Shown: positions 45,992-56,800 of the stretch, piece after piece
Layout: every line of letters starts with the position of its first letter
Position numbering within the stretch: position 1 is the first letter of the stretch
Program-made: the position numbers and the translations under genes
Notes under the pieces: generated by a model
The model's input: the letters and a program-made list of their open reading frames with translations, nothing else
The model's database searches: none
What the model was told of the DNA's origin: nothing
Assembly (NCBI RefSeq): GCF_000224145.3
Contig: NW_004190365.2
Location: 1-64,000, forward strand
Direction: 5' to 3'
Length of the DNA: 64,000 bases
Origin: Ciona intestinalis
Taxonomy: Eukaryota; Chordata; Ascidiacea; Phlebobranchia; Cionidae

Positions 45992-48876
45992 GTTATCTTG
46001 GCCGGGCTGTCAAGGGAAGATCTCCCATCCATTACCAATGAAGCCGTTGTCGCCTACTTTCGGGGAAGCTTCAATATCTGGTAAGGTTCATGCGGTAGCA
46101 CCTTGGGTGCTGGGGTAACCTACATTCATATAGAATAGAATGTGCATATACAATGTTGGGGTAATGGGCAACTCTGGTCTAAATCCCAGGTCCCATGACG
46201 TGCCTCACTGTAGGACCTCACCCATATAGAATAGAATGTGCATATACAATGTTGGGGTAATAGGCCAACTCTGGTCTAAATCCCAGGTCCCATGGCGTGC
46301 CTCACTGTAGGACCTCACTCATATAGAATAGAATGTGCATATACAATGTTGGGGTAATGGGCAACTCTGGTCTAAATCCCAGGTCCCATGGCGTGCCTCA
46401 CTGTAGGACCTCACTCATATAGAATAGAATGTGCATATACAATGTTGGGGTAATGGCCAACTCTGGCCTAAATCCCAGGTCCCATGGCGTGCCTCACTGT
46501 AGGACCTCACTCATATAGAATAGAATGTGCATATACCATGTTGGGGTAATGGCCAACTCTGGCCTAAATCCCAGGTCCCATGGCATGCCTCACTGTAGGA
46601 CCTCATCCATATAGAATAGAATGTGCATATACAATGTTGGGGTAATGGGCCAACTCTGGTCTAAATCCCAGGTCCCATGGCATGCCTCACTGTAGGACCT
46701 CACCCATATAGAATAGAATGTGCATATACAATGTTGAGGTAATGGGCCAACTCTGGCCTAAATCCCAGGTCCCATGGCGTGCCTCACTGTAGGACCTCAT
46801 CCATATAGAATAGAATGTGCATATACAATGTTGGGGTAATGAACCAACTCTGGCCTAAATCCCAGGTCCCATGGCGTGCCTCACTGTAGGACCTCATCCA
46901 TATAGAATAGAATGTGCATATACAATGTTGGGGTAATGGGCCAACTCTGGTCTAAATCCCAGGTCCCATGGCATGCCTCACTGTAGGACCTCACCCATAT
47001 AGAATAGAATGTGCATATACAATGTTGGGGTAATGGGCCAACTCTGGNNNNNNNNNNNNNNNNNNNNNNNNNNNNNNNNNNNNNNNNNNNNNNNNNNTGC
47101 ATATACAATGTTGGGGTAATGGGCCAACTCTGGTCTAAATCCCAGGTCCCATGGTGTGCCTCACTGTAGGACCTCACCCATATAGAATAGAATGTGCATA
47201 TACAATGTTGGGGTAATGGACCAACTCTGGTCTAAATCCCAGGTCCCATGGCGTGCCTCACTGTAGGACCTCACCCATATAGAATAGAATGTGCATATAC
47301 AATGTTGGGGTAATGGACCAACTGTGATCTAAATCCCAGGTCCCATGGTGTGCCTCACTGTAGGACCTCACCCATATAGAATAGAACGTGCATATACAAT
47401 GTTGGGGTAATGGGCCAACTCTGATCTAAATCCCAGGTCCCATGGTGTGCCTCACTGTAGGACCTCACCCATATAGAATAGAACGTGCATATACAATGTT
47501 GGGGTAATGGACCAACTCTGGTCTAAATCCCAGGTCCCATGGCGTGCCTCACTGTAGGACCTCACCCATATAGAATAGAACGTGCATGTACAATGTTGGG
47601 GTAATGGGCCGACTGTGATCTAAATCCCAGGTCCCATGGTGTGCCTCACTGTAGGACCTCACCCATATAGAATAGAACGTGCATGTACAATGTTGGGGTA
47701 ATGGGCCGACTGTGATCTAAATCCCAGGTCCCATGGTGTGCCTCACTGTAGGACTTCACCCATATAGAATAGAATGTGCATATACAATGTTGGGGTAATG
47801 GACCAACTCTGGTCTAAATCCCAGGTCCCATGGCGTGCCTCACTGTAGGACCTCACCCATATAGAATAGAACGTGCATGTACAATGTTGGGGTAATGGGC
47901 CGACTGTGATCTAAATCCCAGGTCCCATGGTGTGCCTCACTGTAGGACCTCACCCATATAGAATAGAATGTGCATGTACAATGTTGGGGTAATGGGCCAA
48001 CTGTGGTCTAAATCCCAGGTCCCATGGCGTGCCTCACTGTAGGACTTCACCCATATAGAATAGAATGTGCATATACAATGTTGGGGTAATGGACCAACTC
48101 TGGCCTAAATCGCAGGTCNNNNNNNNNNNNNNNNNNNNNNNNNNNNNNNNNNNNNNNNNNNNNNNNNNNNNNNNNNNNNNNNNNNNNNNNNNNNNNNNNN
48201 NNNNNNNNNNNNNNNNNNNNNNNNNNNNNNNNNNNNNNNNNNNNNNNNNNNNNNNNNNNNNNNNNNNNNNNNNNNNNNNNNNNNNNNNNNNNNNNNNNNN
48301 NNNNNNNNNNNNNNNNNNNNNNNNNNNNNNNNNNNNNNNNNNNNNNATAGTATAGAATGCGCATACACAATTTTGGGATAATGCACAACTTCTGGTCTAA
48401 ATCCCAGTTCCCATGGCATGCTTCACTGTAGGACCTCACCCATATAGAATAGAATGTGCATATACAATGTTGGGGTAATGGGCCAACTCTGGCCTAAATC
48501 CCAGGTCCCATGGCATGCCTCGCTGTAGGACCTCACCCATATAGAATAGAATGTGCATATACAATGTTGGGGTAATGGGCCAACTCTAACCTAAATCCCA
48601 GGTCCCATGGCATGCCTCGCTGTAGGACCTCACCCATATAGAATAGAATGTGCATATACAATGTTGGGGTAATGGGCCAACTCTAACCTAAATCCCAGGT
48701 CCCATGGCGTGCCTCGCTGTAGGACCTCACCCATATAGAACACTTCCTTATGCAGGACAAAAAACATAAACATCTTATTTGTTGGTTGGGAGTTTAATAC
48801 GACTGCATTCGAAGGCACGCGGAAACATCTCGTTAATTTTGATCAAACGTTGAAACTTCAAAAGGTCCAAGCATAG
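45992..48876 (+). CDS. Orphan exon pair flanking the satellite
   Basis: Two stretches look coding and join in phase across the satellite: 45992-46080 (LSREDLPSITNEAVVAYFRG, donor CTG then GTAAGG) and 48756 to about 48864 (LFVGWEFNTTAFEGTRKHLV), open to a TAG at 48874. A third stretch at about 48898-48975 (CPLLHTVFRELEYFPIKLAN) is open and followed by CAG and GTAATT, but it cannot be joined cleanly. No start, promoter or family was recognised. It could be part of a real gene whose other exons were missed, or a decayed one. Confidence 0.35.
46081..48741. repeat. Satellite of ~97-bp units, about 27 copies
   Basis: Units of 96-97 bases carry ATATAGAATAGAATGTGC, ATATACAATGTTGGGGTAAT, CTAAATCCCAGGTCCCATGG and GTGCCTCACTGTAGGACCTC. 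The array is interrupted by gaps at 47048-47097 (50 N) and 48119-48346 (228 N), so its true length is unknown. Unit variants cluster: a CTGTGATCTAAATCCC, GGTGTGCC type between 47.3 and 48.0 kb. The same sequence occurs singly beside SINE copies elsewhere in the window (25.4, 26.8, 54.5, 57.6, 59.8 kb). Open frames through it reflect the period and are not genes. Confidence 0.95.
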
Positions 48877-49146
48877 AAATATTATAAAATGTGTAAAACC
48901 AAATGTCCATTGTTGCACACAGTGTTTCGAGAATTAGAATATTTTCCGATTAAATTGGCTAACGAGATACTGCAGGTAATTGACGATAATTAATGAATAA
49001 GCTAATTATTTAAGTACTTTGCTTCATAAATACATAACAATATGCATTGTTTAAATACACTTGCTCAACAATGGCCATTATTATGGAATAAACGTCACGT
49101 ATCGACCACTGTGCGTTTTCACGAATTTCACGAATTCCGCAAGAAA

Positions 49147-52100
49147 TTAATAAAATCTTTTCCTATTTTGCGCTTGGCGTTTCTGGAACACGACCACCCC
49201 CACCACAACGCATACCCCAACCCCAAGCAAAATGCAAACCACCAATAAAAATAATTTGAAACCAGAAACCGAAGAATTTCGAAAATCTCCTGATCCAACG
49301 TCGTCGCGGTTGTCTGAAACATAGATATCTTATGTATTAGTGGACATACGTAACTTATTCCTACTCATGTATGGCCACGGGTGTTCTGTTTCATACACCT
49401 CGGGCCTGCTTACAAGTTTCCATGTATTGTTATATATGGCTGGCAATGACTTGTCCAAGGACTACCCATCTCTCTTTACACTGATGATGAACCAAGTGGA
49501 ACATCTGCATGAGTCTCTTACATCATCAGTGTAAAATTAAAGCTGAACTGGCAGTGTTTATAAAGTTGTACACAAGTGTGGACTACCCAGCTCTCTTTAC
49601 ACTGATGATGAACCAAATGAAACATCTGCATGCGTCTCTTACATCATCAGTGTAAAATTAAAGCTGAACTGGCAGTGTTTATAAAGTTGTACACAAGTGT
49701 GGACTACCAGCAGTGTTGCGAGATACCAGTGATGCGAGATACTTACCGATCGGAGGTTTAAGATAACTAACACCCGGCAACACTGTTGACCAATCCTCCG
49801 CTTCCTCCTCAGCCGACCTCCCCGCATCCATGTGGAAGAACTTCACGTTGATCAAGTCGTGGTTATCTAGGGGGGGTTAGGCATATTATATGAACTTTTA
49901 AAGCAGGGATAATATTAACAATGTTGCCACTAAAATATGTGTCTATAGTTGTCTTTAGAAGTTGAAACACAAAACGTGATACAGTAAGACGTCTTCAGCA
50001 ATTTATCATTTTGGAAACCTAAATATATTTTTCTAGTTTTTTAGTTAGATTGATCTATAAATATAACATGCTTAATAACATTGTAAAAGTTTGTAGATTA
50101 TTTTCAACCCAAATACGAGACCCACCTGCGAGATCGCCGGTAGCTGCCGACATCCCGATGAAATACCCGGTGGGAAGTTTCACCCCGGGCATCGAGAAAC
50201 ATTCTCGCCATTCGCCCAACCCGTCGATATCTAAGCGAATCTGGGGTGGATAAAGTTATAACTCATAACGTGTAAATAATATGTTGAAAGGATATCATAT
50301 TCATATCACACACAGTGCGTGTCAGGAACATGGAACTCGACTTTTTCAGGCATATTATACTCAGTCTTGGTGTTGAGCCAACTCTGGCTTAAATTCCAAA
50401 TCCTTGACAAGGAGCTCACCCATATAAAATATGAACATGTTATGTCATCAACACAGCTTCCCCAGCTTCTAGCATTGCCCAACCCTCCAAGTGCTCGAGC
50501 TTGTTTTAAATTCACCCCCCAACCCACCACCCACACAAACCTGTAAAGTTTCCTTGACGTATTTAATGGAAACCAAAGTATCGTAATCTTTGTTTCTGAA
50601 CGAAGCGAGGCAGCTTCCGATGGCGTTCGATTTTCCGTCTGTCATATGATCGTATTTCACCGAACCATTGCCGACCATCGCTGTTATTTGTGGGAAGGTC
50701 ACCTGGAGGTCATAGAGAAGTCATGTTGGGGGTCAAGGGGTCATGGAGAAGTCATGCTTGGGGTTGACAAATAAACAAAAGTAAACAAATGATGTTAATT
50801 AATGAATGTACTTTTATAAAACTTACCCCAAGCATAAGTTAGTGGATTAATATGGGACTTTTACCCTCACATGGCAGAGCAACGGCAGTCGTTATAAATT
50901 TAATCGCGTTCATTTATTTTGGGGAATGGAAAAACACTAACCAGCAGCTCGGAACTACCAGTCCACACAACTTATACTCACAGCTTGTGGTCCATTTTTA
51001 TAAGTGTCGAAGAAAACTCCCAACCCATGGAATTCATCGCGGCTCCCAAACACTGGACCCGGTGTCATGCGCTCCTTGGTGTACCATATCGCAAACCCAT
51101 CGGCACCCAGTGTACGACCTCCACCATGAACTTTGAACTGAACCTGCATCTCCCAGTCGCGCAGGTATAACGGCTGTGTGTGGGGGGTTAGTTGTTTGGG
51201 GGTTTGTATTTATATCTGTTCAATGCTTAATATACTTAATGTGACCTTTAAGTCTGAATTATGCTGACACTCAAGTAATTGACTAGGAAGTAAAAGGCTG
51301 TGGGGGGGGTAACTTAGTCTTAGAATATTTTTATTTATTTTTTAACATTCTGTTATGAGATTTAAACTAGAGTTGGCTCTTTACCCTTAAAAGGTACCCC
51401 ATGCTAGCAGGTGGCTTGGGAGAATTCATCTGAGCCAGCATATCACAAAACAGGCATGAACGTACCCAGTTAAGTTTATAAATAACAACATAGTAGAATG
51501 ATAGGGCTGTCTACCCTATATAAAGGTATTCAAACCAAAGATATTAAAGCTACAACGTGGCAATCCAGATTTAGGATACAAAGACTAATAATTGGTTAGG
51601 TCGCACACCAGCCATTTCACCACATTATACTTTGGTGTTCACTTTATTTAATTCTCTCCAAGTTAAGCGTTTAGTTTAGAACTGTACTATGTTCATACAA
51701 TTTTTCTGTTCTTCACAAATTGCAAGGTGTTTACTTAATTAAATGACTAACTAGGTTCCACCGTTTGGTATAGAATTGATTATCTGCCAGGTTTTTTTTT
51801 ATGTATTTTTTGTTCTTAACAAAGTTTTTAAGTTTTAGGTTAATAAAACCTATGAAATGGTCTACTAGGTTTTTTAAGCAAAGAATTGTTTTTACAAGGA
51901 TTACTTACAATTTTATTCCACACGGATCCGACCTCAGCTTGGTGGTTCGAGGTAAGCCGGATAAAATTGTTCGTTAACATCGTACGATCTCGAAAATCCC
52001 AGAATGGCATCGTCATTCCATTACCTGTGGTTGGTTATTAATTAGTTTTATGGAATTGTTATTAGTTGTACAAACTTTATTTGGTTTATGAAACTGATGA

Positions 52101-52453
52101 TAAAATTTTAGGTGAAATATATATCTGTTATAGTAAACCATTTGTTCATTCTGTTATTTCGTTACAAGAATGTTCACCATAAGAACTAACCCATTTGGTA
52201 GGAAGCAGGAATCTATATGGAAACACAAAGGCATCGGGACAGAGGCAAGCCACACCTATAAAACCTCGCATATAGAATAGAAATTGAATAATCAAGCCTC
52301 ACTTGAATATGGCTTCGTTAAACTGTATTCTCGTTTTAAAAATCCTCCCTCTGGCGCCATCTGTGAGCTATCTTGTCCATCACTTGCAACGAGCAAACAT
52401 AGAAATACAATAATATTTATAGAAAACTTATAGAATATTCTACATCTTTCCAT
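49147..52453 (-). CDS. LMAN2: VIP36 / LMAN2, L-type lectin of the early secretory pathway
   Basis: Membrane lectin that binds high-mannose glycans on proteins moving between ER, intermediate compartment and Golgi. Seven exons join in phase to 340 residues (human 356): 52453-52303, 52024-51909, 51173-50982, 50702-50541, 50240-50126, 49866-49747, 49313-49147. The start MERCRIFYKF gives a signal peptide (INIIVFLCLLVASDG), followed by LKREYSLTKPYS. The lectin domain shows MPFWDFRDRTMLTNN, ADGFAIWYTKERM, GPVFGSRDEFHGLGVFFDTY and DIDGLGEWRECF. The stalk is NHDLINVKFFHMDAG. The membrane segment (FLLVVCILLGVGVCVVVGVV) is followed by a short tail ending NRKRFY, matching the SRKRFY end of VIP36, which acts in ER exit. 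An acceptor TTTTTCAG lies 12 bases upstream of the start codon. Confidence 0.97.
49447..49706. repeat. Tandem duplication (~119 bp) with internal 15-bp inverted repeat
   Basis: Two units with GGACTACCCATCTCTC or GGACTACCCAGCTCTC, TTTACACTGATGATG, CATCATCAGTGTAAA and AAGCTGAACTGGCAGTG. TTTACACTGATGATG and CATCATCAGTGTAAA are exact reverse complements, about 35 bases apart, so each unit can fold into a hairpin. It lies in the last intron of LMAN2. Confidence 0.85.
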
Positions 52454-53214
52454 TTTTATTAATAATCTGAAAAATAAGATATTTGATTATTTATGCCTCA
52501 ATGATTATGGGTTGGTGTATATGTTGTCGCTGTCAGGCATATATTGTAATTCTGTTCCCACTTTTCTGTCAAATTATGACTTTGGTGCACCAACATTATG
52601 ACGTCCTATATACATGCATAATGATGCATTCTCGGGGTATAAGCAACAAACCAAGCATTGCAATGTCTCATAACACCTAATGATGAAAACAAATTTTATA
52701 AAACGTCTAAACGTTGGTTTGGCAAAGTATAAAATTTCCAGAAGGGCTTAAATTATTAGCTTTAGTTTATTATAAAATAATCATCATCATTTATTATCAA
52801 AGCAATACAAAATAAGGTATATAGGAAGAGGATTTACCTTTACACCTAACTATCTATGCAAGCCATTAACTATACAAATACAACCAACACAAGTTACAAC
52901 AAATGTACAAACGTTCATCTACAAGCCAACTTTAACAGCTAACCTGAAAATCTTGTTTACCAAACAAATGACGTGTCACTGCCTTTCTTACGTCATACAA
53001 CCTTTATATTTACGTCACATCCGCTCGATGGATCACACTTTCATATTTTGAAAGAAATTTTATAAAAAATTAATTACAATCGTCAAAAATTCAGCAGTTT
53101 TTGCAACAAAACTAAAAATTTGTGAAGTTTTTGCCACGCATAAAATTAGAACTACTCAAGCGTTAAACAACTTAATTTTCATTCTTTTAGCGGGGAGTTG
53201 AAACCTAATGGGTG
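52454..53214. other. Upstream region of LMAN2
   Basis: No gene seen. The relative of the 33.7-kb element lies at 52675-52745. CpG-form motifs TGACGTCC, TGACGTGTCA, TACGTCATAC and TACGTCACATC lie between 52595 and 53025, whereas motif copies inside neighbouring gene bodies lack CpG. This is the likely promoter area. Confidence 0.45.
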
Positions 53215-53640
53215 AATGTATCAATGTATGTAACTTATTTATCCTTGCATGGCTGAAAACGACAGTTGTTGTAATACTGGTGTTCTGTTTGATACACCTT
53301 GTGCTCGCTTATAAGTCACCATGTGTTTGTCCGGCGCNNNNNNNNNNNNNNNNNNNNNNNNNNNNNNNNNNNNNNNNNNNNNNNNNNCTACCATTGTGGG
53401 CGTATGTGTCCTTGGGCAAGACACTTGACGACAATTGCTCCAACCCAGTGGCCACTAATGGTTTGTCCAAATTATCAGCCATACATAAAAAAATGAAAAA
53501 ATTCCCAAATTAAATAACCACCCACAAAGTAACATACATGGTAACTCGTAAGCTGGCACGAGGTGTTAAACCCGTGTGATAACGACTGTCGTTTTCCGGC
53601 CACGCGAGGATAAAGTAAGTTACATTCATTCATTCATTCA
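53215..53640. repeat. SINE copies around an assembly gap
   Basis: A reverse tail (TTATTTATCCTTGCATGG, GTGTTCTGTTTGATACACC) is followed by a 50-N gap at 53338-53387 and a forward body (CTACCATTGTGGGCGTATG, CCAGTGGCCACTAATGG) with tail (GATAACGACTGTCGTTTTCC). Confidence 0.8.
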
Positions 53641-53762
53641 TGTATGCAGCTTAGTGGTTGATTGTTTTTGGGTGTACTAGCAATTGGACAACCTATTAGT
53701 GATCAATAAATTTTATGTTGTTTAAGACTCCCTGAAACAACACAACTATTTAGCATAATTGG

Positions 53763-53768
53763 TTTATT
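53763..53768 (-). promoter_or_regulatory. Poly(A) signal of the TTC31-like gene
   Basis: AATAAA on the minus strand, 120 bases after the stop codon. Confidence 0.5.
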
Positions 53769-53887
53769 TTGCATAAAAATAAACCACTACCATAGATGAA
53801 ATATATTTTTACTGAAACTTTAAAATTTCTCACAATTATCAAAAAGCACAAAATCACTCATTTTAAGGCAAAGCACGGAAATTAAAA

Positions 53888-56800
53888 TCACGATAATTCG
53901 ATCCCTTTGTTTTGGGGTATGTGCAAATATCTGCACTGATCCCCGTACTGACAACCACGGTTGCGCCAGAAGAAACATTCACGACGTCCCGATGTTATAG
54001 GGGCCACTGTATGAAACCTGGAATGAATAAAATGTATTTAAATATGGAATAAAGACTTAGGGATATTGAATGCAACTTTGACACTTGTGTAGCGAGGCAA
54101 TGATAGTCAGTGATGAGCCTCGAACCCGTAACCTCTACATTGAAGAGGCAGACGCCCTAACCAATATGTCATGATGCAGATATTAAAAAGATCGAAATAA
54201 CATACAGTAAATATAGTAGGTTGGGGCAAGATAGTCCTTTTTATCGTTCCATTTAGTAGTAAACCCAAAATAATTACAATTGCAACAATAACTATGAATT
54301 GTCTTCTTGATTTAGGTGGGGAGGAAACTTTGTATTAAAAAAATATTTTACAAAACAAGATTGAATCTCGAAATGCACAGTTTGAAAAATATAGCAATAC
54401 TAACTTTGTTTGTATTGCCCCGGTTTTATCAAGGGTGGTGGAGGTGGTGCGGGTGGGAACCCTGAAACATAAGCTGTTTAATAAAGGAAAAAATAAGGAT
54501 ATTCTATTCTATATGGGCGAGGTCCTACAGTGAAGCATGCCATGTCCCATGGGTCCTTGGATTTAGGCCAGAGTTGGCCCATTACCCCAACACCCAGGGT
54601 GATACCGCGTGAACCTCACCAGATTTTGAATATTAGAATAGCAGAACAATATCAGCATGGTGCATTAGCGAAGATTAAATATAGTAGGACGGGATGATTA
54701 ATAATTTCTCTTTTATCAATATATTTGGTGGAGAATGATATTTCGGAATCATAACCTAAACAGACAAAGTTATTTAAATTAAACAAAGACTAACTTTGTT
54801 GGTATTGTTCCAGAGGTCACCGGTGCAGCAGAATTAGCGTTGCGATTCGAAAACCTGGAATGGAGAAGTTGTTTAAATCCTGGGAACATTATATTTAGAA
54901 GGCCCAAGTTTTTGTGGGTGTTTATCAGATAGGGGTGTAATGAAGAATACATAAAAAGCAATGGCACAACACACACACATATATAAATAAGTACATGGCA
55001 TACAACACATACATATATATGTGGTAAACACCGTGTGCTTGTGTTACAACTCACCTTGGAGGGCCATGATATCTCACAGGTTTGTTGTTGTAAGCTTTAT
55101 CGGGGAATCTTAGAATCAACATTGTGTTGTTTATCTGAATGCACTGGTGGGGGAGGAATGCAAGTTTTTAAACTGCAGTTCCCAAGTTATTAGGACATTG
55201 TTAGTTTGTTATATGCCTTAAAGGTAAAATGGGACAATTACATTTAGCATTAGCTTTATTAGACTACTGACTAAAATTGTTATACTGGCGCAGTTTGGAC
55301 ATTCGGCAGAAAAAAAGTTGTTGGAATAAGGACTTATACGTTAACCACAAGTGTATTGGTGCAGTTTGATCTTATAATATTGTTGTTAAACGCAGCCACA
55401 AGCACACACCCAACTTACATGTCAACAAGTGTATTGCTACAGCATGGCAGTACATAGTGTTATATACCCTACATACGAACACAACCACAAACTTACATCG
55501 CTAGCAAGTATTGCCTTCCTTGCCTCCCCCTCGGTATCAAACGTAACGAACGCGCATCTTTTCGTCAACATCATTACAATCCTAACTACATTCCCATACT
55601 TACTGAAGTATTCACTCAACATTTGTTCGGTGACCGCGGGACTCATGTCGCCGATCCATAATGTGTTGGTGTGTCTAATAGGGTTTGTAGCAAAATAAAT
55701 AGCTTGAACATGAAACTGCAATACATTTTTTATTTCCAATGATAATTTAGACAACCCATAATTGACCGCTGGGTTGGAGCAATTGCCGTTAAATGTCCAA
55801 GGACACTTACACCTACAATATAAGTTTCAAACTTATATATAATAGGTTAGAATAAGATGTTCCATATTTCCATTTATCATTTCTTGTCCCATTTGGCAGC
55901 AAACAAAGAATATTTACAGATTTGTACAAGATTGTTTGTTGCCTTGCCACAGAAGTTAGTAAACTCTTGGGTTCAAGGCTCGCTTCCGCCTTTGTTGGCA
56001 TGTTCTTGGGCAAGACACTCGTTGCCACGCGAGGATAAATAAGATTATGACATCACAATACTTACACCAACGAATACATTCCTTCTTTCGTTGGTTCCGA
56101 CTTTATTTCATTTTTAAAAAATTCTTCGGATTCTTCGTCGGAAACATAAACATCCTATAATATAATCATAGAAATCATATAAATACTTGTAGTCATAGAT
56201 ATTATATAAAAACCTTAAAAATCATAGAGATCATATAGACATGTTCATGACAATAAGCACGACCCAAATCTTAAAAAATGATTTCATTTTAGACGAAATA
56301 TAAATTTCTTTAACAGCCAACTATTTGTTGAGCTTGGATTGTTGTTTGTTAAATATTTCGTAACACCCGATCGTAAACCTATGTTTTTATGAAGCAATAT
56401 AACCTCAATATAACTAAACATAGAAACAACATACACAATATACTTAAACATAGAAACATTATTTACCTTCAACGAAGTTTCATTCAACACTCCACTCAAT
56501 AAATCTTCCAAAGCTTTTTCCACACCACCGTGTTTACGTAGCGCTACTTCGCATAATTGTCGGGAGAATCCCATGTCCTGTCAGGGGGGGGGGGTTAGTG
56601 GGGGTCATTGGGGGCCTGGAGGGATTGTGTGGTATGTCACACTACTTTTGAAACATGGGTGACATTAACCTTGGAAATGTGTTTTAGCACCCCAACAAAT
56701 TACAGCAATTGTTATTTATCTAATGGTAATTTACCTTCCCATAAAATTTTCTTAAACTAAAACACTTGGTCGGTACATTTGAGATTCAACCATGTTTTGC

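Noticed and set aside
46081-48741. Regularly spaced repeats as a CRISPR-like array
   Set aside because: Units are contiguous with no unique spacers, and this is a eukaryotic genome without cas genes.
46881-48818. Open frames repeating an RSYSEA-like peptide
   Set aside because: They follow the satellite period and run through N gaps; the same peptide repeats only because the DNA does.
48898-48975. Third orphan exon after the satellite
   Set aside because: It looks coding and has a donor, but the only link to the previous stretch would be a 12-base gap, too short for an intron. It is kept only as a remark under the orphan pair.
49042-49248. Plus-strand frame of 68 codons near 49.1 kb
   Set aside because: It overlaps the last LMAN2 exon, whose minus frame gives the conserved NRKRFY end.
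54081-54176. tRNA gene
   Set aside because: A and B boxes are good, but no closing acceptor stem was found and the flanks match the dispersed SINE body.
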